Assembly: GCA_964519835.1 (NCBI GenBank)
Contig: CAZFLD010000018.1
Span: 1-62,870 of the forward strand
Direction of reading: 5' to 3'
DNA length: 62,870 bases
From: CAZFLD01 sp964519835
Lineage (GTDB): Bacteria > Spirochaetota > Spirochaetia > DSM-27196 > CAZFLD01
In this document: piece by piece, positions 7,274 through 15,400 of the stretch
How positions within the stretch are numbered: position 1 is the first letter of the stretch
Layout: each line of letters begins with the position of its first letter
The notes under the pieces: model-generated
What the model was told of the DNA's origin: nothing
What the model saw: only the letters and a program-made list of their open reading frames with translations
Databases searched by the model: none
Made by a program: the position numbers and the translations under genes

Positions 7274-8605
7274 ATGCGAAAAATGCTGGTCATAAGCTCA
7301 GATGAGGAACTCAACGACCGCATCGAGCGTATATGCGACAAGTTCAACAACTACTTCACGCCCGTTTTCTTTGATGAAATCGAGCCGGCTATGGAGTTTA
7401 TGCGGTACGAGCTGCCGGAAGTCAACGTTCTCCACCACTCGGATGAGACGGTCGATGCCGGCGCCGTTATGGAAACAATCAAGGCGGACCCGTGGCTCCA
7501 TTACGGCGGCATCATCGGCGTTCACGCATACAAAGACGCTGAAAAGGCGGCCCAGCAGACCCACGGCTCCAACATCATCAGCTTGATTCCGCGCGGCCGT
7601 TTTGTAAGCGGCTTTTTCCGGGTTCTGAAGATTCTGATCCTCAACCGGCAGATCCTCTTTCAACGGGAGTTGCAGAACTACCTCATGACCTCCATTTCCG
7701 GCTCTGTGGTCATGGACAACGATCCGTTCAACATCGGCGCATACGCGGGGCTTTTGCCGAACTATCTGTACAACAGCAACTACATAAACGAAGAGCAACG
7801 CGACAGGCTCCACGTGGCCGTCTTCGAACTACTCATGAACGCGGTAGAGCATGGCAATTGTGACATCAGGTATGAGGAAAAAACGACATGGCTCGCGGAA
7901 CACGGAGACATCCTCGATCTGATAAGACAGAAAAACGAAGATCCTGATGTCCGCCGGAAACGGGTCTACATCAGCTACCGAATCACCCGAGACCGGTCCT
8001 ACTTCACAATACGTGATGAGGGCGAAGGCTTCGATTGGAAGGCGCGGATCCAGGCGCAAAACGAGAGCGTCAATCTCGGACCCCACGGGCGCGGCATCCA
8101 GATGTCGACCATCTACGCGGAGAATCTGGGATACAACGACAAGGGTAACGAGGTCTCATTTGAGGTAGGACATCAGCAAAATGAGACCAACATCGTACCC
8201 CGCATCTTCGCCGACCAGCAGGAAGTCGTGTTCGAGGACCAGGAAGTCATCATTGAAGAGGGTGACGAGTCGAACTACCTCTTTTACATCGTTTCCGGCC
8301 AATTAGGCGTCTACGCCAACGGACGCTTTATCAGCACGCTCACGCCGAACGACATCTTTCTCGGTGAGATGTCGTTTTTGCTAAACAACCGGCGCAGCGC
8401 AACAGTCGTGTCGATGGGCCGAAGCGTGCTCATTCGGATCACAAAAAACAGCTTTATCAATCTAATCAAACAGAATCCACACTACGGCATCTTCCTGGCG
8501 CGCCTTATCGCCCAACGACTGTCTCGCCTAAACCAGAAGGTGGTGGAGTTCCAGGGCGGAAAGGCTGAGGACCCCCTCGAGAACGAAACCACCTCAGCCG
8601 TCTAG
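7274..8605 (+). CDS. Degenerate receiver / HATPase / cNMP-binding signalling protein
   Basis: This 443-aa protein starts at the ATG with GGAG nine bases upstream; a TTG at 7259 is in frame but lies before the SD. Residues 1-125 resemble a receiver, but the phospho-acceptor strand reads PEVNVLHHSDE, so the Asp is not in place. About 175-310 is a GHKL ATPase of the anti-sigma or serine-kinase type (N box ELLMNAVEHGN, G box DEGEGFDW and GRGIQMS). About 315-430 is a cyclic-nucleotide-binding domain (FLGEMSFLLNNRRSATV). No histidine phosphorylation domain is visible. It may be a partner-switching kinase gated by a nucleotide. The partner is unknown. Confidence 0.82.
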   Translation: MRKMLVISSDEELNDRIERICDKFNNYFTPVFFDEIEPAMEFMRYELPEVNVLHHSDETVDAGAVMETIKADPWLHYGGIIGVHAYKDAEKAAQQTHGSNIISLIPRGRFVSGFFRVLKILILNRQILFQRELQNYLMTSISGSVVMDNDPFNIGAYAGLLPNYLYNSNYINEEQRDRLHVAVFELLMNAVEHGNCDIRYEEKTTWLAEHGDILDLIRQKNEDPDVRRKRVYISYRITRDRSYFTIRDEGEGFDWKARIQAQNESVNLGPHGRGIQMSTIYAENLGYNDKGNEVSFEVGHQQNETNIVPRIFADQQEVVFEDQEVIIEEGDESNYLFYIVSGQLGVYANGRFISTLTPNDIFLGEMSFLLNNRRSATVVSMGRSVLIRITKNSFINLIKQNPHYGIFLARLIAQRLSRLNQKVVEFQGGKAEDPLENETTSAV

Positions 8606-8628
8606 CTCGAGGAGACACGGGGGCTTCG

Positions 8629-9822
8629 CTACGGATCAGCAACATCGATCGGATTGGCGTTTGTGTGCAGGTCGAACCGTGCAATCACGTCGCTGAACGT
8701 CTCTATCACTTCATTATGATTCAAGCCCACTTCGCCCAGGCTTCGCTTTGCCCGGGGAACAAATCGCCGTGCACTCTCCACTTCGGCATGGACCAGCTCC
8801 AGGAACCGCGAAGATAACTCGAGCCCAAATTGCCCGTAGATTCGCCGTACAAGGCCCTCCAGATCCGCAAGGACCTCGTCGAACCGCGCAAAGTAGCGGC
8901 GGTTGGGAGGGAGAGTGCTGAGAAACTCCACCGGATACTCGTACCAGTGGCGGCACATCGACACTACCTCCCGGACATAGGGGAATCGCTTGATAGGGCT
9001 TCCAAAGTAGTCGATGCAGTAGGCAAACCAGTTGATCTCCGATGGAAGCATTTCCACCGGATGACGAGCCATGTACACAAATCGGGCGTCGGGAAAGCGT
9101 TCGACAAGCGTTGCGACCATCGGCGAAAACGCGGGGTTCTTGGACAAAAACACCTGACGCGGAGCGTTGGGACGACGCAACCGATGGTAGTGGAGGTGCC
9201 GCTTTACCATGGACTCGTAAAACGCGACTACACGACGCTTGGTAGCACGGTCCGCGTCGTGATCAAACCGGGGGTATGGGAGCTCAATAAGACTGCGCGG
9301 AAAAAAGAACCAAACAAACAGCCCTTCCCAGATGTAGAGGAGTAGACCGACGTCCTCCTCAGGCTCTCGGAGTCCAACACGGTGAAAATCGATGTTATCC
9401 AACACCCGTTCCTGCACTCGGTTCACCGCCTTTTGTATCGGGCTCCCGATCAGCTGTTCGGCGATCAGAACTCCGCGAAAAAACTTGCGTTGTGAAACGG
9501 TGGGGGCCAGATAGATCTCCCACGTTTCCATCGCGCTGAAGTTGAGCACATCGCGGGCCAGCAGCCTCTGGAGGAGCGTCGTACCGCTGCGGAAGTTGCC
9601 GATGATAAAGGTCGGTGATTCGACGGGCTCTCGCCGGTAACCGGGGAAAAACACATCGTCCAAAAGCATAAAAAGGCGAAGGGCAAAAAACTCGTAGGCA
9701 TAGATGACGACAAATGCCACAAGCGACTTGATGCGCTTTGCGGTCAGCCGTTGATGCCCTTTTTCCCGGGTAAAGAGCGCACCAAGAAGATTTTTGCAGA
9801 AAAGACGGTAGTTAAAACGCAC
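8629..9822 (-). CDS. Sulfotransferase-family protein
   Basis: The protein is about 397 aa from a GTG at 9822. FIIGNFRSGTTLLQRLL is the 5'-phosphosulfate-binding loop of PAPS-dependent sulfotransferases, and FVYMARHPVEMLPSEI matches the 3'-phosphate region with its Arg and Ser. A hydrophobic segment near the N-terminus (IKSLVAFVVIYAYEFFALRLF) suggests membrane association. The open frame extends to 9957, which would overlap the upstream hydrolase gene, so I prefer the internal GTG, though no clear SD supports it. It lies 70 bp downstream of the dienelactone hydrolase gene. The acceptor is unknown: lipid, glycan or small molecule. Confidence 0.8.
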   Translation of the reverse strand: MRFNYRLFCKNLLGALFTREKGHQRLTAKRIKSLVAFVVIYAYEFFALRLFMLLDDVFFPGYRREPVESPTFIIGNFRSGTTLLQRLLARDVLNFSAMETWEIYLAPTVSQRKFFRGVLIAEQLIGSPIQKAVNRVQERVLDNIDFHRVGLREPEEDVGLLLYIWEGLFVWFFFPRSLIELPYPRFDHDADRATKRRVVAFYESMVKRHLHYHRLRRPNAPRQVFLSKNPAFSPMVATLVERFPDARFVYMARHPVEMLPSEINWFAYCIDYFGSPIKRFPYVREVVSMCRHWYEYPVEFLSTLPPNRRYFARFDEVLADLEGLVRRIYGQFGLELSSRFLELVHAEVESARRFVPRAKRSLGEVGLNHNEVIETFSDVIARFDLHTNANPIDVADP

Positions 9823-9847
9823 TGCGCAGTCACAATAGGAGTATGGC

Positions 9848-9873
9848 GGCCGCGACGCAACTATCGCGCGGCC
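9848..9873 (-). repeat. Inverted repeat between hydrolase and sulfotransferase genes
   Basis: A perfect 7-bp repeat GGCCGCG / CGCGGCC with a 12-nt loop. There is no T tract, so it is at most an attenuator or processing hairpin within a two-gene transcript. Confidence 0.3.
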
Positions 9874-9892
9874 ACGTTTAGCTCCTGCGCCT

Positions 9893-10729
9893 TTACTCCG
9901 CCGCCACGTGCAGGGCCAGGAAGGCGAGCGTTCGCTCCCATGCCTGCCCGGCCGCACCTCTGCCGTCCAAGTTGTCGGCGTTTAAGAACGCGTGCCCTAC
10001 TCCCTCGTAGATTACCACGTCGTTTTGAATGCCCAGACTGTTGAGCGCCGCCTCGTATGCCTCTACCTCCTCCACCGGGATCTGCGCGTCCTCGTCGCCG
10101 AAGATACCAAGTACGGGTGCCGCGGGGGCGATGGGCGTGAGATCCGCTTCGTTCGAGGTTTGCCCGCCGTAGTAGACCACCAAGGCGGCCAGGTCCTCGG
10201 CACGTGTTTGTGCCAGCCAAAGCGTCAGGTCGCCACCAAAGCAGAAGCCGAGGGCCCCGACTCGGAGCGTATCGACCGGTGCCGCCAAGTCCATTTCCTG
10301 CGCGGCCCCGTCGGGGTCACGTATGTAATCCAGTGACACTTCCAGGCGTGATCGCGCGTCCTCGTGATCAACCGTGAGGCGAAGCCACAGGGCTCCGGGA
10401 ACCGTAGTGGCGGTACGACCGCCGTAGGCATCGGGAGCAACAACAAGGTACCCCTCCGCCGCCAACTCGTCGGCGATCTCGGTAATCTCGTGGTTTAGGC
10501 CCCACCACTCGTGGTGGAGAATAATCGCCGGTACGGTAGGACCAACGACGTTCCGCGGTGGAGCCACATAGGCGGGCACTGCGAGCCCATCGGCCGCGAT
10601 GGTCACGTTTGCTACGTCTGAAGGCGACTCGCCGCCAAACGCGTCGACCAAAGCGATGGTCACGATAACGGCCACAAAGACAAATACAGCCAAAAGAAGC
10701 ACCATAAAGGCGCGAAGTAGCTTTTTCAT
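9893..10729 (-). CDS. Membrane-anchored dienelactone hydrolase-family protein
   Basis: This 278-aa protein starts at ATG with GGGAG upstream. Residues about 5-30 form one hydrophobic segment (signal anchor), so the enzyme probably faces the periplasm. The alpha/beta-hydrolase domain has the nucleophile elbow GFCFGG (Cys nucleophile typical of dienelactone hydrolases), acid Asp in FGDEDAQIP and His in EGVGHAF, so the triad is complete. Family members hydrolyse lactones, esters or thioesters; this one lacks pathway neighbours that would name a substrate. Confidence 0.88.
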   Translation of the reverse strand: MKKLLRAFMVLLLAVFVFVAVIVTIALVDAFGGESPSDVANVTIAADGLAVPAYVAPPRNVVGPTVPAIILHHEWWGLNHEITEIADELAAEGYLVVAPDAYGGRTATTVPGALWLRLTVDHEDARSRLEVSLDYIRDPDGAAQEMDLAAPVDTLRVGALGFCFGGDLTLWLAQTRAEDLAALVVYYGGQTSNEADLTPIAPAAPVLGIFGDEDAQIPVEEVEAYEAALNSLGIQNDVVIYEGVGHAFLNADNLDGRGAAGQAWERTLAFLALHVAAE

Positions 10730-10790
10730 GAATCTCCCATAAACCACACTGCACCACACTGCAGGTGACGGGTAGAAGGTAACAACAAAG

Positions 10791-10818
10791 CGGCCCCGCG
10801 TAACTGCGGGGCCGTTTT
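10791..10818 (-). terminator. Intrinsic terminator (works for minus strand, possibly both)
   Basis: CGGCCCCGC - GTAACT - GCGGGGCCG forms a perfect 9-bp stem. On the plus strand TTTT follows; on the minus strand CTTTGTTGTT follows. The gene ending next to it is the lipoprotein gene at 10877 (minus strand), so that is its likely client. Confidence 0.85.
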
Positions 10819-10876
10819 GAGGGCGGCTCGGCCGTGGCGCGGGCCGGTCGCGCTATGGGCCGCCACCCGCGATCGA

Positions 10877-12394
10877 CTAGTCCAAGTGCGTTGGTGCCTC
10901 GTCGGCGTCAGGCATCACAACATCCTGGTAGAACTCGTCGTCTGCGACGTCCGATGCGGGCACCATATCGGCCGGCAGAACCTCGATGTCGAATGCGAAA
11001 TCATTGTCGTCGAGATTAGCAAACCAATCCGGAGCTGTATCCGGATACTCCGCGGTGCCGGTAAAAAACCCGTCCTCTTCCGTTGCCGTCCCGTCGAAGT
11101 ACCCGGGATTCACAAGGCCCGAGACAAAGTCGAAGATGCCGAGGATCTCTTCGATGATCGCGTTTGGGCTGCTGATGTTCTCCTGGATGTACTCCAGGGC
11201 GGCAACGACCTCAGCCACGGTACTCGAGGTGGTAAGGTCACCTCCGGTGTAAGACAGCAAGTTCAAAGCGTCGTTGATCTCGGTCAGATACTCCCCCAAC
11301 ACCCAATACCGCATCGCTTCTTCATAGCCTTTGCCAATGGCGTCGTCGGTGAACATTGCCGTGGTGGGATTGGCGACACCGTCTCCGTCGTAGCCGGCCT
11401 GAACCAGGGCGAGATCGACCTTCCCATAGCTTTCGTCGCCGGAATCGCCGCTCGTGGTCTCGACGACGGCGCGGTAGACATAGTTGGCCTGGTAGTCGCC
11501 GTCGTCGGCGTAGGTTTCGCCCGTGACGGCTTCCATGTATCCGTCTGAGAACTCGGTGTCGGTCGTGTCGTCGGTGGTGCGCTCAACCGGGACTAAATCC
11601 ACATCGATATACCAAATGTTCGCCGCCATGTTAAAGACCTCGCCGGTCTCGGAGGCGTTGGCGGTCATCCAGATACGACTTGGCTTGTTGGGATCCGTAG
11701 AATCCGTAACGTTTCCTTCAACGTTAACGGCTCGCGCCGTCACGACCATGCCGAGGTCGGCGTCGGAGTTATCGAACTCGATGGAAAACTCGATCGGGTC
11801 GTTGGTGTCGTTTTCCGGGTCGGCAGTACCGTAGACGGTGCCGGAGACGGTTTCGGCGGCCGTGTCAAAGTCCACTACGGCATGGAGGGTTTTCGCCCAA
11901 TCGTCCGAGGCCTCGTCGGGACGGTCCCACCTACGGACTGTGTAGGTGTCCGTTGAATCGGTGGATTCGAGCCCCACGTGCACGGTGAAAAGACCGTCGT
12001 CCGACGTACCGGAAATCTCGCCGTCTGCCTCGAGAGTCGCCATGCGCGTTTCGACGGAGAGGATCACTTCGTCGATCCACGTCAGCGCCCCGTCCGCATA
12101 TCCGAGAATCGTCTCCGCAAGCGGGTTGTATATGTCGCGAATCGGGTTATACACGCCTTTTACCTTGTCAAACAGCGTCTCGTCGCCGGTTGCCTGGCGG
12201 GCCGCTACCCACGAGGCAGTCGCGCCGGTGCCGGCGCTAATCGCGGCGGGAATCTCAACCACCACGGCGGAAAGGGAAAACGGTTGTTCGAACTGGGAAG
12301 GGTTTCCGTTGCCGTTTCCGCCCGTAGGGGGGTCGCAAGCAACGATAACAATCCCTAAACCAATTGCCAAAATCAGAGTTATAATTCGTTTCAT
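10877..12394 (-). CDS. Hypothetical lipoprotein
   Basis: This 505-aa protein starts at ATG with AAGGAG six bases upstream. It has a signal peptide with lipobox VIVAC at about residue 20, then an acidic, Asp/Thr-rich body with many predicted beta strands (for example VHVGLESTDSTDTYTVRRW, TVSGTVYGTADPENDT). I recognise no domain. The high Asp content and absence of Cys after the lipobox fit an exposed lipoprotein of a halophilic or marine spirochaete. It is divergent from the Lhr helicase gene across a 30-bp gap and has its own terminator, so it is probably monocistronic. Confidence 0.75.
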   Translation of the reverse strand: MKRIITLILAIGLGIVIVACDPPTGGNGNGNPSQFEQPFSLSAVVVEIPAAISAGTGATASWVAARQATGDETLFDKVKGVYNPIRDIYNPLAETILGYADGALTWIDEVILSVETRMATLEADGEISGTSDDGLFTVHVGLESTDSTDTYTVRRWDRPDEASDDWAKTLHAVVDFDTAAETVSGTVYGTADPENDTNDPIEFSIEFDNSDADLGMVVTARAVNVEGNVTDSTDPNKPSRIWMTANASETGEVFNMAANIWYIDVDLVPVERTTDDTTDTEFSDGYMEAVTGETYADDGDYQANYVYRAVVETTSGDSGDESYGKVDLALVQAGYDGDGVANPTTAMFTDDAIGKGYEEAMRYWVLGEYLTEINDALNLLSYTGGDLTTSSTVAEVVAALEYIQENISSPNAIIEEILGIFDFVSGLVNPGYFDGTATEEDGFFTGTAEYPDTAPDWFANLDDNDFAFDIEVLPADMVPASDVADDEFYQDVVMPDADEAPTHLD

Positions 12395-12424
12395 GTCTAC
12401 TCCTTTTTACTATAATAGCGTGTT
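12395..12424 (+). promoter_or_regulatory. Candidate promoter (TATAAT) for the Lhr gene
   Basis: A perfect TATAAT at 12411-12416 lies only eight bases before the TTG at 12425. No -35 match is clear. The +1 would fall near 12423, again implying a leaderless or nearly leaderless message. Confidence 0.4.
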
Positions 12425-15400
12425 TTGGAGATTTTTCTGTTAGAAAAACGTGATCTCGACCAAAACACAGACCAGGATTCGCTACACAGATTTCACCCGC
12501 TTGTTCAAGAGTGGTTTCTGACCCGGTATGGACGTCCGACGGCAATTCAGGCCGCCGCGTGGCCGACGATAGCGGCGGGAGGCCACTGTTTGGTCATTGC
12601 GCCAACGGGCAGCGGCAAAACTCTCACCGCCTTTCTCTCGGCGCTCGACCGCCTTATCCGCAACCCCGACGACAGGGGAACAGTACGCGTCCTGTATGTC
12701 TCGCCACTCAAGGCCTTAAACAACGATATAGAGCGAAACCTCATTTCGCCTCTGACCGAGCTTGCGCGCACCTTTGATGGTGCCGGCAACCCGTTCCCGG
12801 AGATTCGCGTTGCGGTTCGAAGCGGCGACACGCCCGAGTCCGAGCGACGTCGGATTCTCAAACGGCCCCCGGAAGTGTTTATCACAACCCCGGAAAGCCT
12901 CAACCTGATCCTCAGCTCCCCGAAGGGCCGCTTTATTCTCTCCACGGTCTCGACGGTTATCCTCGATGAGATCCACGCCGTGGTCTCCGAAAAGCGCGGT
13001 ACGCACCTTATCACCGCAGTGGAGAGAACCGCACGGATGGCCGGCGAATTTCAGCGAATAGCCATATCGGCCACCGTACGGCCGGCGGACAAGGTGGCGG
13101 CGTTTGTGGCGGGCCCGCACCGCCATATCGACATCGTCACCACGGAGGAGAAAAAAGCCTACAGCCTATCCGTGCTAAATCCTCCGACAACGATCGAAGA
13201 CGAGGGGACACGACGCAACGGCGCGCGCTTCGAGGCGATCGGCCACGACATGTACGAGCGGATCAGTCACAACCGCTCCACGCTGATTTTCGTGACCACA
13301 CGCGCCCATGCGGAAAAAGTCAGCACACTCCTCAACACCATCGCCGCGGACAGGAGTGAAGCCCCACCGGCCTACGCTCACCACGGCTCATTGAGCCGCG
13401 AGATTCGGACCATCGTTGAGCGCCGTATGAAGGAAGGTTTGCTTCCGGCGATTGTCGCCACCAACAGCCTAGAGCTCGGCATCGATATCGGGCCCTTGGA
13501 CGAGGTTTTTCTCGTCAAGACCCCGGCGACGGTGGCCACCACGTTGCAGCGTATCGGCCGCGCCGGCCATCAGGTTGGACAAACGAGTCGGGCCTGCTTC
13601 TACCCCCTCGCCGGCAGAGATCTCCTCGACGCAGCGGTGATGGTGGAGGCGGTCAAAGCCCAGGAGATCGAGGATCACCTGCCGATGAGAGGGCCTCTCG
13701 ATGTCCTTGCCCAGGTTATCGTCTCGATGTGCTCGATCGCGCCGTGGAGCGTCAACGATCTCTTTGGGTTTTTCCGCGGGACGGCGCCCTACAATGACCT
13801 CGCGCGCGGCTCGTTTGACACGGTGCTCGAGATGCTCGCGGGCCGCTATCAGGACAGCCGGATCAGCGAGCTCAAGCCCCGGATCCGATGGGACCGAATC
13901 GAGGGCACGGTTGAAGCGATGCCCGGCGTCTCCGCAGTGTTGTATAGCTCCGGCGGCACCATACCCGACCGCGGCTACTACGGTCTGCGCACCGCCGGCG
14001 ACGGTGCTCGCGTGGGCGAGCTCGACGAGGAGTTCGTTTGGGAGCGGCGGGTTGGCGACGTATTTGCCTTTGGAAACAAGCGCTGGGAGATCACCGCCAT
14101 CAACGACAAGGATGTCGAGGTCGCTCCCACGGCCCGGCTCCCAAATGCGACCGCCTTCTGGCGCGGCGAGGCGCCCAACCGCTCGTTTACCTTTGGCCGT
14201 CGCCTCCTCGCCTTCCTCGACCGGTGGGGTGAGCGGACCGATGATCCCGCGCTCGAATCGTACCTGCGCGCAGACCTCGGTTTAGATGCCGACGCGTGTG
14301 GGGCGCTGCGGGATCTGCTCGACCGGCAGCGGGCGGTTACAGGCGTAGGGCTGCCGGGTCGCCGTCGTCTGGTCATGGAGGCCTTTTCAGAGCCGGCCGA
14401 CCCAAGCTCCGGCACACTAATCATGATCCATACGCTTTGGGGAGGTCGGATCAACCACCCCCTGAGCCTTGTGCTCTCCGCGGCGTGGGAAGAGGAAACG
14501 GGCGCTCGCCTCGACATGCTTGCGGACAACGACGCGATCTTGATCATGCTGCCGGCGGGGGAAGAGACGGCGCCGGAAGCGTTGGCCCGCGCCCTTTGTA
14601 AATTGCCGACCGATCGGATTGTGCCGCTCTTGCGGTCTCGGTTGGAGTCGTCGGGTTTTTTTGGGGGCCGGTTCCGGGAAAACGCGGGCCGAGCGCTCCT
14701 GTTGCCCAAAAAGGGTTTTTCCAGCCGGACGCCTCTGTGGCTTAACCGGGTTCGAGCCAAACGAATCCTCGAGCGTGTGTCCACGTACTCGGACTTTCCG
14801 ATCCTCACCGAAACATGGCGGCAGTGTCTGCAGGACGAATTCGACATCGAGACACTGGTGTCCTTGGTAGGTGAACTCAACGACGGAGAGATCGACATCT
14901 CCGTGTGCGCCACAAGCGCGCCGTCGCCCTTCGCCTCGACCTTGTTTGGCCTTATTTGGCAACGAACCAACGCTCTTATGTACAAGAGCGACTTGCCCAA
15001 CCCGACCGGTAAAAGCGCGCTCGCGAACGCCATAATCGAACAACTCGTCGACCAGTCCCAACTCCGGCCGGCCATTCCCGTGCGCCTGGTGCAGGAGCTC
15101 GAGAGCCGACTCAAACGAACCGCCGCCGGGTACGCCCCGGAATCCGAGCGGGAGCTTCGCGACTGGCTCGAGGAGCGGGTCTTTATCCCGGCCGAGGAAT
15201 TTAGCCGACATCTGAGAGGCGCCGCCTACAACATCGACCACGGAAACTACGTCGTTCTCACCCGATCCGCCGTCGACTCGCCACCCCCGCGATCGGAGCC
15301 GGAGGCCGGAGCTCCGGTGGCGGTGGCCTCCGTCGAGGGAGCGGCACGGTTTTACTGCGCGGGATTCCCGTTTTCGTTCGCCGCGCTTGGCTTCCGGGCC

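Noticed and set aside
10742..10762. Short direct repeat ACCACACTGC x2 upstream of the dienelactone hydrolase
   Set aside because: Only two 10-bp units with no clear relation to the promoter; likely chance.
13978..15114. 378-aa minus-strand frame inside lhr
   Set aside because: Ser/Arg-rich, repetitive composition typical of an antisense frame; no motif.
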